This document shows positions 14,813 to 23,601 of a stretch of 28,787 nucleotides of DNA, piece after piece. A program made the translations under genes and the position numbers. The stretch comes from Candidatus Thorarchaeota archaeon (GTDB taxonomy: Archaea > Asgardarchaeota > Thorarchaeia > Thorarchaeales > Thorarchaeaceae), in contig JAEOSL010000038.1 in the NCBI GenBank assembly GCA_016840385.1, positions 1 to 28,787 of the forward strand. The letters are read 5' to 3'. Position 1 is the first letter of the stretch. Every line of letters begins with the position of its first letter. The notes under the pieces are model-generated. The model saw only the letters and a program-made list of their open reading frames with translations, made no database searches and was not told the DNA's origin.

Positions 14813-15655
14813 TCAAGGTATTGCGAAGTTGCTTACAGATCTTTTCTCGAATTGTGAGATATTTGTAAATCCAACTTCTTTCAGCAACTCGTATGCTCTA
14901 TCAATTCCTGCTCCTACATCCTGAGGTTGGTGTGCGTCTGACCCTACAGTAACAACCTCAATTCCATGTTCTTTGAGTTCTTTGACAATTGCAAATTCTG
15001 GCATTGGTTGTTGTTGACCTTTTCTGAGTGCTGAAGTGTTCACTTCAAAACCAACATTGTGCTTATTCATTGCATTCGCAAGGTCCGCAATGTGTGGTTG
15101 CCAGATATTTCGTATTCCATCACCATAGTAGGCCTGTCCAAATCTTCTATAGAGGTCAATGTGTGCTACTATATCAAAGAGATCTGATTCTACCGCTTCC
15201 TGTAGCTGTGTATAGTAATGGTGACCAAGTTCTTCTATTGTATATTTCTTGAAAGCTTGATCTGCTCTACTATCTGAGATTGCAATATGGTCGATAAGGT
15301 GCATCGAACCTAATATGATATCAAAGTCGGTCGAGTGGAAGTTCTCAGGTAGTGAACCATCGATTTCAGGAATATAATCAACTTCCACGCCCAGACGTAC
15401 CCTAAGTCCTCTTCCCCGATATTCATCATCTGCTGATTTTATACTCGCCTCGTAATCCTCCAACCAGACACTTGAACGAGTGCGTACAGTCTTCCCTCTA
15501 ACATTAACATAACAATCATCTGCAATTGAATCCGTGTCTAGATGAGTTGTGAATGCTATCTCTTTCAGCCCTTTTCTCAGAGATTCCTCGCAATACTCCT
15601 CTATACTTCCCTCTGCATCTATCGAGTAGTTAGGATGAATATGATAGTCAAACAT
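14813..15655 (-). CDS. PHP-domain metal-dependent phosphatase (histidinol-phosphatase-like)
   Basis: 280 aa, the size of HisK/HisJ-type histidinol phosphatase. The PHP metal site is complete: H5 and H7 (DYHIHPNYS), H38, E91 (GVEVDY), H119 (GSMH), H165 (AHIDLYRR), D240 and H242 (GSDAH). Such enzymes use a trinuclear metal centre to hydrolyse phosphate esters; this subgroup dephosphorylates L-histidinol phosphate in histidine synthesis. No his genes are in the window, so another phosphoester substrate is possible. It is followed by the MFS gene upstream on the same strand (53-nt gap), which might share a transcript. Confidence 0.88.
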   Translation of the reverse strand: MFDYHIHPNYSIDAEGSIEEYCEESLRKGLKEIAFTTHLDTDSIADDCYVNVRGKTVRTRSSVWLEDYEASIKSADDEYRGRGLRVRLGVEVDYIPEIDGSLPENFHSTDFDIILGSMHLIDHIAISDSRADQAFKKYTIEELGHHYYTQLQEAVESDLFDIVAHIDLYRRFGQAYYGDGIRNIWQPHIADLANAMNKHNVGFEVNTSALRKGQQQPMPEFAIVKELKEHGIEVVTVGSDAHQPQDVGAGIDRAYELLKEVGFTNISQFEKRSVSNFAIP

Positions 15656-15708
15656 TATGGTTCACACAAATCTTACTAATTTCAGGTTGTCTATAGATGA
15701 AGAAATGC

Positions 15709-16974
15709 TCACTCGCTTTCTGCATTCTCGACTATGATCAGGGTAGTCGGATCTGTATGTTTGGTGTTAACATCCTTGAGGAAGAGAGTTACGATAGTAG
15801 CAAGGAATGTCATAATGACCAAGAATAGAATTGAAGCAGGCAAACCAAAATTGTCTCCAATGATTCCAAAGATTATTGGTGAAATTGCACCTGGTATAGA
15901 TCCTACAGAGAAGAGGAGCCCGAAAGCAAGACCTCTCGATTCCTTTGGACATACTTCGGTCTGGTACGCTGTGTTTGGTGGTACTCCTAAAAAGAAGAAG
16001 AAGCCAATGAATACTAGGACCATGATTAATTGGATAGGGTCAAGATGGAAGTTTAGAAGGAGTAAGGCTGGAGTTGCAACTCCAGTAGATGCCATCAGGA
16101 ATGGAACTCTCCTTCCCCATTTATCTGAATAGTATGATGATACTACCTCACCAAAGAGTCCTGCCGTAAGCATGACTGCAGTAAGGTAACCTGCTGTGAC
16201 AATACCAGTACCATATGCAACAGCGAGATAGAGTGGCATCAATAGTGACGTTGATCTGAAAGAAGTCCCTCTAAGACCCATAAGTACTACAAGAAGCCAG
16301 AAATTGCGAGTCCACCCATCAGCTCCATCACATATCACTTCTTCCTGATCAATGATGTGAGTTTTCTCAAATTCCTCTTCTTCTAGTTTTGCAGATTTTC
16401 CATTTGAAAATCTCATGAGTAGAAATGTTGGTACAAACAGAATGATACCAATAATTCCTAGAACTTGAAGTGATGCTTGCCAGGAACCAAGAGCTACAAA
16501 CAGAGTAACTCCCAGAAATGGAGTTACTGCCATGCCCAGTAAGCCACCCATTGCTTGAATACCGGTTGCCATCGACCGGTCCCTTGGGAATTTGTCTGCT
16601 AATGCTGGAAATGAACTGGGATGATAACCTGAAGCTCCTAGACCAAGAAAAATCTGGAAAATCGTAAGTGTCACAAAGTCTCCAGAAAAGCTTGTTAGCA
16701 GCATTGCAACAGCGGCTAGTAGAACACTAATTGAAATGAAAATATCTCTCATTCCCCTATCTCCGAGATATCCAACAAGAAGGTGAGCTGTAGTCATTGC
16801 TACAATTGCTGCACTTGTTGCAATTCCAATCTGTGTATAGTTAATCCCCAGATCTATTTGTATTGCTGTGAGGAATGGTGATAATCCACTTGTGTAGACG
16901 TGATTCATAAAGTGTGAAATTACACATGCAATAAGAACTGCATATGACGCTTTAGTAGCTCTTGACAAAATCAA
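15709..16974 (-). CDS. Major facilitator superfamily transporter
   Basis: 421 aa with about 12 hydrophobic helices and a central hydrophilic loop (~195-225, rich in Glu). The MFS motif A appears twice, as LVGYLGDRGMRD between TM2 and TM3 and as SDKWGRRVPF in the second half; NxAYQTEVCPKESRGLAFG before TM11 is a typical MFS sugar/drug/anion feature. Substrate is unknown. The start is uncertain: TTG 16974 gives MILSRATK, but GTGAT at 16979-16975 fits TTG 16968 better. The upstream DNA to the strong TATA box at 17162 includes a GC-rich structured stretch (see separate entry). Confidence 0.88.
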   Translation of the reverse strand: MILSRATKASYAVLIACVISHFMNHVYTSGLSPFLTAIQIDLGINYTQIGIATSAAIVAMTTAHLLVGYLGDRGMRDIFISISVLLAAVAMLLTSFSGDFVTLTIFQIFLGLGASGYHPSSFPALADKFPRDRSMATGIQAMGGLLGMAVTPFLGVTLFVALGSWQASLQVLGIIGIILFVPTFLLMRFSNGKSAKLEEEEFEKTHIIDQEEVICDGADGWTRNFWLLVVLMGLRGTSFRSTSLLMPLYLAVAYGTGIVTAGYLTAVMLTAGLFGEVVSSYYSDKWGRRVPFLMASTGVATPALLLLNFHLDPIQLIMVLVFIGFFFFLGVPPNTAYQTEVCPKESRGLAFGLLFSVGSIPGAISPIIFGIIGDNFGLPASILFLVIMTFLATIVTLFLKDVNTKHTDPTTLIIVENAESE

Positions 16975-17069
16975 ATCACGTCCATTGTTGAATCGGTGAT
17001 TCGAAAAATCCCATAGTTAAGGCTAGTGATATTACCACTTTCTGAATTCAAGAATTAATCAAAAGGAGT

Positions 17070-17133
17070 ATCGGGTCTGCTGGCGACATCAGGCAAGCCC
17101 AACGCCACCAGCGTATCCGATTTTCGACTCGGA
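17070..17133 (-). ncRNA. Candidate structured RNA leader upstream of the MFS gene
   Basis: A GC-rich island in an AT-rich gap. Read on the minus strand, two helices are possible: TCCGA...TCGGA (133-129 with 120-116; 8-nt loop), and a longer stack ATCGG-(4x4 internal loop)-GCTGG...CCAGC...CCGAT (17121-17117 with 17074-17070 and 17112-17108 with 17083-17079). The two share the strand 17116-17121, so they are mutually exclusive. A strong TATA box lies 5' at 17162-17174. No match to a tRNA: no GTTCRA T-loop. It could be a riboswitch-like leader of the transporter or a separate ncRNA. Folding is by eye only. Confidence 0.35.
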
Positions 17134-17161
17134 AAGGTTGTTAGTGAGTCAGAAACACCCC

Positions 17162-17174
17162 TATATATATTTAA
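17162..17174 (-). promoter_or_regulatory. Strong TATA box upstream of the MFS gene
   Basis: TATATATATTTAA (minus strand TTAAATATATATA) is the clearest TATA element in the window. On the minus strand it places a transcription start near 17140, so the MFS gene would have a leader of about 165 nt, unusually long for an archaeal transcript. Plus-strand use would lead nowhere, as the next plus gene starts over 2 kb away. Confidence 0.55.
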
Positions 17175-17221
17175 AGCTCCAGTTTCAGCGCAATCAAAGT
17201 GTTGCTAGATACACCTTGAAT

Positions 17222-19186
17222 CTAAATTAACTTGCCAGCACACCAGAGTACAATGCGGAGGGCTAACAATGCGTTATCATCTGGACCATCATAGAGTCCG
17301 AGCAAGCCATAGTTGTCAAGCATGAAGTTGCTACCAGTGACTACTATTTTACCACCTTGAGCTCCTTCCTTGTAACCAAGTACTGGCATTCCGCCGTAAT
17401 GAGCAAGCCTATGCCCATCAGCAGGAATATCAATGATAGCACCTAGATAGTGGAATCCACTAATTCCTGAGGTGATGATGTGCGGGTCGACAGTATCGAT
17501 AAGAGTCGGTACCGATCCACCTGGTACTTCAGATGAGGTTATTGCAAAACCGGTCCAATCTAAGAACTCGTTCAATGATGTTATATTGAGTGAGTTTTCG
17601 GTCAAAGTTACTACGAATATTCCTCCGCCTGAATTGTAGTAGTCTTCGTATGCCTGTGTTTCATCTTCAGAGAATGGTAGAAAGTATGGGGTGATATGTA
17701 GAGGGTCAGTTTCATTTATACCATAAACACAGGGGTCAAGAATCACGACAGCATCAAATTCATGGAGAGAGCTATTGGTTGTCGCGCTACTATTCCGGAT
17801 TTCGGTCACTGATACATCGTTGTCTACTAGTACTTTGTAGAACTCTCTGAATTGACCAAATATCGTATCGATGTCCCAAGTTGTGTGGGATATATCAAAA
17901 GCAACTCTAGCAACCGCAGTTCCAACATCAAAGGAGATATTGATACTGCACTCACCGAATTCAGTGGATGAGAAAGTTATAGCGCCATCAATTTGTGTAA
18001 CGCCCGACTCAGGTACGTTTACCGTAACTGGTATACGACCTACCTGATTAATCTCAAACTCATTAGGTACTACGAAGGCTGATGGAGTTGCGCTTGCCAC
18101 TTCAGTTGTAAAATTAGTAGCTCCAGCCGCAAACAATCTGACATTGAAGCTGTACGTATCTGCTGCAAACAATTTTTCAAAATCAATTGGTAGCTCTCCC
18201 GGAAATGCATAACAAATCTCTGGAAGGCTATGTTGTTCAGCATTATCTTGAATGATACTGAGGGAATTCTGAATATTCAATTTTCCTGCACCAACGATGT
18301 ATTCTGGGTACCCCACTATTGGGTCTGCACCCTTCATCAGAGCCGTCATTATAGAACCTGGAGTAACGGTGATGTTATTATCAATCGAGTGCCCGATAAG
18401 TTCAGCAGCTGCTCCAGCCACTCTTGGTGCAGCAAAGCTGGTACCGTAGTATGTGGTTCCGTCTGATGTCGTGTAACCCGAAGTTGAGATATCTGGTTTC
18501 ATGTATCTGCTATCTGTCGGCCCAATCGATGTGAAATATGCGGGGGTGTCGTCTTCCATCAAAGCACCAACTGCAATGCACGTGTCAAAGATTGCGGGTG
18601 ACTCAATGGTTGTTCCTAGAATTCCTTCATCTCCATCATTTCCTGCTGACGCTACGACAATAACTCCTTGAGAAAATGCCCAATCGATAGCTGCTTCAAT
18701 GGGGTCGCCATAAGTAGGCGAACCTCCAAGACTGAGGTTGATCACACTGCTGTTTTGTTCGACTGCCCATTCAATTGCATCAATTATTGCGAGAGATGTA
18801 CCTGTCCCGTTCTGACTTAGCACTTTTCCATTCACAATTTCGACATTCGGGTAAGTGAGTATTTGTCGTGCAATTATTGTCCCGTGAGGAACATTCTCCG
18901 GTCGTGAATCTGTTGTAGAGATATCCTCAAAGTCATATCCATTGTCAAGTGTAATGAAACTTGCTTCCGCTACAACCCTGCTCTGTATACTGAAATCTAC
19001 ATCAAGGCCTGAATCTAAAACAGCAACTCGGATTTTGGTGGTAGGTGCAGTACCATTGGGTTCGAACGTGGTGGAAAACACAAGACCGGTGGAAACTACA
19101 ATCATCATGATGATTATTCCTGCCATGATTCTTGTTCCACTTGATTTCTTCTTCGGAGCGCTTGCGGGTTCCCAATAATATGACAT
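17222..19186 (-). CDS. Membrane-anchored subtilisin-like protease (S8) with site-1-protease-like C-terminal region
   Basis: 654 aa from ATG 19186 (the frame extends 48 nt further without support; GGTGTT precedes the ATG). A basic stretch KKKSSG then a TM helix (about 20-39) makes an N-terminal signal anchor, so the protease faces outside. Catalytic triad: D58 (VAVLDSGLD), H101 (NVPHGTIIA), S250 (GTSFAAPRVAG), oxyanion N183 (ASAGND). A beta-sandwich spans about 320-425. The last ~225 residues start ARVAFDISHTTW, continue IFGQFREFYKVL and end with MPVLGYKEGAQGGKIVVTGS; this resembles the GATase-like tail of eukaryotic MBTPS1/S1P (NFRDMYQHL..., VPILGLYQIPAEGGGRIV) from memory. Several N-x-S/T sequons. 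Probably a processing or quality-control protease. Confidence 0.88.
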   Translation of the reverse strand: MSYYWEPASAPKKKSSGTRIMAGIIIMMIVVSTGLVFSTTFEPNGTAPTTKIRVAVLDSGLDVDFSIQSRVVAEASFITLDNGYDFEDISTTDSRPENVPHGTIIARQILTYPNVEIVNGKVLSQNGTGTSLAIIDAIEWAVEQNSSVINLSLGGSPTYGDPIEAAIDWAFSQGVIVVASAGNDGDEGILGTTIESPAIFDTCIAVGALMEDDTPAYFTSIGPTDSRYMKPDISTSGYTTSDGTTYYGTSFAAPRVAGAAAELIGHSIDNNITVTPGSIMTALMKGADPIVGYPEYIVGAGKLNIQNSLSIIQDNAEQHSLPEICYAFPGELPIDFEKLFAADTYSFNVRLFAAGATNFTTEVASATPSAFVVPNEFEINQVGRIPVTVNVPESGVTQIDGAITFSSTEFGECSINISFDVGTAVARVAFDISHTTWDIDTIFGQFREFYKVLVDNDVSVTEIRNSSATTNSSLHEFDAVVILDPCVYGINETDPLHITPYFLPFSEDETQAYEDYYNSGGGIFVVTLTENSLNITSLNEFLDWTGFAITSSEVPGGSVPTLIDTVDPHIITSGISGFHYLGAIIDIPADGHRLAHYGGMPVLGYKEGAQGGKIVVTGSNFMLDNYGLLGLYDGPDDNALLALRIVLWCAGKLI

Positions 19187-19355
19187 AACGAACACCCAAT
19201 GATATTGACGCGTGCAGTAACAATTTCTGCTCACGATTCAAGATGAACCTATCGACATGGGTAAGGATGTATTGGTTCTGAAAAGCTTCATTAGGTCGCA
19301 TAGCTTGCTCAATAATCACGTAGTAGCGATGGGACCATTCACGTTTCATTTATCT

Positions 19356-19388
19356 GCGATAATATAACATCATCATACCCTCAAGAGG
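19356..19388 (+). promoter_or_regulatory. Promoter and ribosome binding site of the P-type ATPase
   Basis: A TATA-like ATAATATAAC lies about 19356-19368, placing transcription start near 19385. The short leader includes AAGAGGT (about 19383-19389), a good Shine-Dalgarno at 8 nt from TTG 19397; it decides that start. Confidence 0.5.
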
Positions 19389-19396
19389 TACTCAAT

Positions 19397-22318
19397 TTGT
19401 CCGGAGAAGACGCCATCACAGAAACTAAACCCCTTGTAAACTATCATTCCATACCTCTAGAGGAAGTCTTTGAAACCCTCAAAGTGGATAGTAAGGTAGG
19501 TCTCTCTACTGACGATGCTAAGAAGCGCCTCAATGAATATGGTTCAAATTCAATACCCCGATTCAAGGGACCTTTTTGGCAGGTGTATATTGCTCCTATT
19601 CTGAATTGGTTGATTACAATCTATATCATAAGCTCATTCGCATTGATTGCCATCGCTTTTCTATTTCCATCTGAAAATAACTCCATGAGTAGTGCAACAC
19701 TTTGGTTGGCAGTTGTGTCTGTTAACGCGATTGTGGCTATGATCCAACAATTCAGAGCTCAGAAGAAGTTGGAAGCTTTGGAAAAATTATCTGCTGGTGA
19801 GGCAAGAGTTATTCGGGATGGCAAGGAAGATAGTATTTCCCCAATGGACATTGTTCCTGGTGATATCATCAAACTTGAACAGGGTGACAAAATCCCCGCA
19901 GATGCTCGCATAATTTCATCATCTAATCTTATGGCAAATGAAGCATCACTTACTGGTGAAAGTGTACCTGCAATGAAGAGCGAAGATGCTCACGTTGCAG
20001 AGGATGCAGTCCTTACTGATCGATCTAACATGGTCTATTTTGGAACTTATCTTGCAACAGGAATGGCAACCGTCACGACTACAGCAACTGGTGGTCGTAC
20101 TGAGATAGGCAAGATCCAGGGAACTCTAGAGGAATTGAATACAGGTGATATTCCTCTCAGACGAAAAGTAAACCGGTTAGCCAAGTATCTAGGGATTTCT
20201 GCGATTATTCTTATGACCGTATCAGTCATCTGGCAGGTGTTTGTATATCCAAGTCTACATGGTGATCCATTCAATTTCGATTTGCAATACCTTTCTGAAA
20301 GAATCGGAGAGGGTATAACCAGTGCAATGACTATCATGCCAATTAACATACCTCTTTTGACGACCATCGTTCTCCTTACTGGAGTACTTGCTATGGCTCG
20401 TAAGGGAGTCATTATTCGTGACCTCTCAGCTGTTGAAAGTCTTGGCCGTGTTTCCGTCATCTGTAGTGACAAAACTGGAACGATGACAAAGAACGAGATG
20501 ACCGTCAAATACTGCTGGGACACAAAGAACCTCTACTCAATTAGGGGTGATGGCTATGAACCTGAGGGAGGAATCTACCTCTTGAAAGGTGCTACTGACT
20601 CCAACGTATCTGAATCTGAAGAGGAATTTGTGGATGATGTTTTCTCTTGGAAAGGGCTCTTCCGAATGGTTACCTGTGGTGGAATCGCAAACGACTCAGA
20701 GATAATCGCTGAAGAAATCCCAGACCAAGGTACGATTTGGAGACCTCTGGGTGACCCAACTGATGCAGCACTCTTGACCATGTTCAGAAAGAGTGGCATT
20801 GATGAAGAAGCAGTAAGAAAACGATACAACATCGTCGAAGAGTTTCCATTTGAATCCGAGCTCAAACGAATGTCGAAGATCTGTCAGGATGGCGATAAAT
20901 TCGTGGCATTTGTGAAAGGTGCTACTGAAGTACTGATGCCCCTCTGCGAGTATACAAATGGAAAAGACACTCCGTCAAAGATCACTCCTGGTCTAATGGA
21001 ACGTGTTACAACTCTCACAAATGATTTTGCGTCAAAGGGTTACCGAGTCATCTCCCTAGCATACAAACAGATGGACTCTGTTCCAACCGGGAACACAGCT
21101 CGTGAAAAGACTGAAAATAAACTGACATATCTTGGATTTGCATGCATTGTGGATCCACCACGACTGGGCGTGAAGGAAGCAGTCGCTGCCTGTCATAGTG
21201 CTGGAATCAACGTTATCATGATTACCGGAGATGCCGCAGCTACTGCAAAGACCATTGCCACAGACTTGGGCATTTTCAATGAGACCTCTCTCGTGGCTGA
21301 GGGTCACCAAGTGGAAAACATCAATGATGATGACTTTGTAAGGACCAATGTCTTTGCTCGAGTCAATCCTGATCACAAACAAGTCATCGTCGAGAGATAT
21401 CAGGACCAAGACAAAGTTGTAGCCATGACTGGAGACGGAGTGAACGACGCATTAGCCCTTGCTATGAGCGATGCTGGAATAGCCATGGGCATTACAGGGA
21501 CAGATGTCGCCAAAGAAGCTGCAGACATAGTAATCACAGATGATAGTTTTGCTTCTATTGTAACTGGAGTTCACCAAGGGCGTGGTCTCTTCAATAAGAT
21601 TCGAATGATGATTTACTTCTATGTGGCGATCAACCTCTTTGAAAGTATCATCTTCTTCGGTGCACTATTCATCTTGCCAGATTTCATTAATCTGCTGAGT
21701 CAATGGCAGAGTCTCTATCTTGTTGTCACAACACATTCATTCCCTGGTTTAGCACTGGTGTTTGACCGTACTTCTCCAAAAGCTATGGAGGATAAACCAA
21801 GGGATAGTCAAGATATAATCACACGAAACCTAGGAAAGATGATGATACTTAATGTCATCCTAATGGCAATAGGTGCATCACTTGTGTACTTCCTGACTAT
21901 CACCGAATTCATGGGTATTGTTACTGTGACCCCCGAGAACATGTCTGGATTTTGGACAACATTAGAGGATCCCAACTGGGTCTTGCTCAAAGCGACAACT
22001 ATGCTACTCTCAGTTATCTTGATAGTCGAAAGTGTATTGGTTCTCCTGATACGCAGAATCAATCTTCCATTGCACAAGAGCCTTCGTGAACCTGGAACTT
22101 GGATATTTGTCATCTTCTTAGGCCTAATCTATCTTGCACACTACTTGCTGATGTACGTTCCAATGGTCAATGAAATATTATTCGCCTATGATCTGAACTT
22201 CTATATCATCCCGCTGTCAATATTTGATTGGATCATCTGTATCCTCTTAGCTTTACCAGCAATCATTGGTGTCGAGCTCTATAAGTGGAAATTCAGGAGA
22301 AATGACGTAGATCTCTAG
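19397..22318 (+). CDS. P2-type P-type cation ATPase with altered M4/M6 sites
   Basis: 973 aa, full-length P2 ATPase. It pumps a cation at the expense of ATP. Seen: N-terminal cation-ATPase domain (15-60), LTGES (185-189), phosphorylation D358 in CSDKTGT, nucleotide site KGAT (507-510), DPPR (586-589), TGDGVNDA (678-685), ten predicted TM helices. Changes: M4 reads MPINIPLL (314-321) instead of PEGL/PEGIP, so the Glu309-equivalent of SERCA is Ile; M6 reads VVTTHSFPGL, with His780 for Asp800 and Val776 for Asn796, while the M5 pair N746-x-x-E749 (Asn768/Glu771) is kept. Ca2+, Na+/K+ or H+ specificity thus cannot be assumed. TTG start (Shine-Dalgarno at right spacing). Confidence 0.92.
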   Translation: MSGEDAITETKPLVNYHSIPLEEVFETLKVDSKVGLSTDDAKKRLNEYGSNSIPRFKGPFWQVYIAPILNWLITIYIISSFALIAIAFLFPSENNSMSSATLWLAVVSVNAIVAMIQQFRAQKKLEALEKLSAGEARVIRDGKEDSISPMDIVPGDIIKLEQGDKIPADARIISSSNLMANEASLTGESVPAMKSEDAHVAEDAVLTDRSNMVYFGTYLATGMATVTTTATGGRTEIGKIQGTLEELNTGDIPLRRKVNRLAKYLGISAIILMTVSVIWQVFVYPSLHGDPFNFDLQYLSERIGEGITSAMTIMPINIPLLTTIVLLTGVLAMARKGVIIRDLSAVESLGRVSVICSDKTGTMTKNEMTVKYCWDTKNLYSIRGDGYEPEGGIYLLKGATDSNVSESEEEFVDDVFSWKGLFRMVTCGGIANDSEIIAEEIPDQGTIWRPLGDPTDAALLTMFRKSGIDEEAVRKRYNIVEEFPFESELKRMSKICQDGDKFVAFVKGATEVLMPLCEYTNGKDTPSKITPGLMERVTTLTNDFASKGYRVISLAYKQMDSVPTGNTAREKTENKLTYLGFACIVDPPRLGVKEAVAACHSAGINVIMITGDAAATAKTIATDLGIFNETSLVAEGHQVENINDDDFVRTNVFARVNPDHKQVIVERYQDQDKVVAMTGDGVNDALALAMSDAGIAMGITGTDVAKEAADIVITDDSFASIVTGVHQGRGLFNKIRMMIYFYVAINLFESIIFFGALFILPDFINLLSQWQSLYLVVTTHSFPGLALVFDRTSPKAMEDKPRDSQDIITRNLGKMMILNVILMAIGASLVYFLTITEFMGIVTVTPENMSGFWTTLEDPNWVLLKATTMLLSVILIVESVLVLLIRRINLPLHKSLREPGTWIFVIFLGLIYLAHYLLMYVPMVNEILFAYDLNFYIIPLSIFDWIICILLALPAIIGVELYKWKFRRNDVDL

Positions 22319-22328
22319 CAAAACACGC

Positions 22329-22370
22329 ATTGTATATACAATACGCATATGCAATACGAAGTATATAAGA
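22329..22370 (+). promoter_or_regulatory. Palindromes and TATA box upstream of panB
   Basis: Three elements in 42 nt: the 14-nt perfect palindrome ATTGTATATACAAT (22329-22342), the palindrome GCATATGC (22345-22352) between two direct copies of AATACG, and a TATA-like GTATATAAGA (22361-22370). Transcription start near 22390 would leave a leader of about 16 nt carrying GGAG (22394-22397) ahead of TTG 22406. The palindromes lie upstream of TATA, which suits an activator or a blocked basal factor. Confidence 0.45.
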
Positions 22371-22405
22371 GATGCAATTTATCAACCTAGATTGGAGACT
22401 GAATA

Positions 22406-23260
22406 TTGGCACGGAAAACCACCTACAAAATTAAGCAGTCCAAAAAGAAAGGCAAGAAGATTGTCATGTTGACTGCCTACGATGCACCTACGGCTTCCAT
22501 TCTTAGTGAATGCGGTGTAGACATGATCCTCGTGGGCGACTCAGTTGGTAATGCACTCTTGGGATATGAGAGTACAATCCCTGTCACACTTGAGGATGTC
22601 ATCCATCATAGTGCTGCAGTAGCTAGAGCTAAACCTGATAGTCTAATCATTGGTGATATGCCATTCATGTCCTACAAAGTAAGTATCGAACAGGCACTTG
22701 AGAACTGCGCACTCATGCTTCAGGAGGGTGGCGCAGAAGCTGTGAAGATTGAAGGTGCCAGTAGTAGAGTGGTGGATATTGTTCGCGCTGTTGTTGACTC
22801 AGGAATCCCTGTAATGGGTCATATTGGCCTTACACCCCAATCTATCTTTCAACTTGGAGGATATCGAGTTCAAGGGAGAACAGCTGAATTGACTGAAGCA
22901 CTTGTTGAACAAGCAAAAGCCTTGGAAGATGCAGGCGTTTTTTCAATTGTGATAGAGTTGGTCCCTTCGGAATCTGCAAAACTAATCACTGAAGCAATTA
23001 GCATCCCCACAATAGGAATAGGTGCGGGTCCTCATTGTGATGGTCAGGTCCTAGTTCTCTGGGATATGTTAGGACTCTTTGAGGATTTCAAGCCAAAATT
23101 CGTGAAAAAATATGCCAACATACGCTCTGTGATCAAAGACGCCGTGAATGAATATTCTCAAGAAGTAAGGAAGGGAGTATTCCCTGAAACGGAACACAGC
23201 TTTGAAATGTCTGAAGAAGAAACAGGTCGACTATATGGAAGAACCAAGCCCTCCAGATAG
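22406..23260 (+). CDS. panB: 3-methyl-2-oxobutanoate hydroxymethyltransferase (ketopantoate hydroxymethyltransferase)
   Basis: 284 aa TIM-barrel enzyme of normal length. It adds a hydroxymethyl group from 5,10-methylene-tetrahydro(methano)pterin to 2-oxoisovalerate, making ketopantoate for CoA. Motifs: VMLTAYDAPTA (20-30), VGDSVGN with Mg-ligand D45 (43-49), IGDMPF with D84 (82-87), VKIEG with E116 (113-117), MGHIGLTPQ (137-145), and IGIGAGPHCDGQVLV. TTG start at 22406 is set by GGAG 8 nt upstream. It shares 2-oxoacid precursors with the leucine pathway seen at 6585-9539, but the genes are far apart. Its neighbours on both sides are unrelated. No other pan genes are visible. Confidence 0.95.
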   Translation: MARKTTYKIKQSKKKGKKIVMLTAYDAPTASILSECGVDMILVGDSVGNALLGYESTIPVTLEDVIHHSAAVARAKPDSLIIGDMPFMSYKVSIEQALENCALMLQEGGAEAVKIEGASSRVVDIVRAVVDSGIPVMGHIGLTPQSIFQLGGYRVQGRTAELTEALVEQAKALEDAGVFSIVIELVPSESAKLITEAISIPTIGIGAGPHCDGQVLVLWDMLGLFEDFKPKFVKKYANIRSVIKDAVNEYSQEVRKGVFPETEHSFEMSEEETGRLYGRTKPSR

Positions 23261-23285
23261 AGGGCTAGTTATTCCTGTAAAATTA

Positions 23286-23489
23286 TTACTCTTCCTTGAT
23301 GGAATCGTTGATTGCTTCAATGAGCTTATCGGGATCGACTCCGTGAGCCATAGCTCCCTGCTCAATAGTTTCGTATCGTGCTGCAGCGCAGCCGTAGCAG
23401 TGAAGTCCGTTCTCCATGAAAGCACCTGCGGTTTCAGGCCATTTCATGACTACTTCAGCAATGCTCATGTTTTTGTTTACTTGTGCCAT
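23286..23489 (-). CDS. DUF1858-family small CxxC protein
   Basis: 67 aa, complete. Pattern is NMSIAEVVMKWPETAGAFM, then GLHCYGCAAA with C31 and C34, then ETIEQGAMAHGVD. This is the DUF1858 (hybrid-cluster-associated/ScdA N-terminal-like) family, thought to work in disulfide or Fe-S/NO-stress chemistry through its CxGC pair. It stands alone: it is convergent with panB (25-nt gap) and followed on the same strand by an SCP2-like gene. Start at ATG 23489 with GGTGAATC upstream. Confidence 0.85.
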   Translation of the reverse strand: MAQVNKNMSIAEVVMKWPETAGAFMENGLHCYGCAAARYETIEQGAMAHGVDPDKLIEAINDSIKEE

Positions 23490-23601
23490 AATGATTCACC
23501 ATTAACTATGGTTAACATTCTTACAGGATTGACTGTGAAATTTACACTAATATACTTTACTTTTGAGACCAAATATGAAATTCGCTTATTCTAAATACGA
23601 A

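Noticed and set aside
17070..17140. tRNA gene in the GC-rich gap
   Set aside because: There is no T-arm GTTCRA with a 7-nt loop (the loop here is 8 nt) and no 7-bp acceptor stem can be paired.
17070..17140. Fluoride riboswitch, because CTGATGTCGCC looks like its 3' core
   Set aside because: The required pseudoknot and P2 stem topology do not form, and the downstream gene is a general MFS protein.
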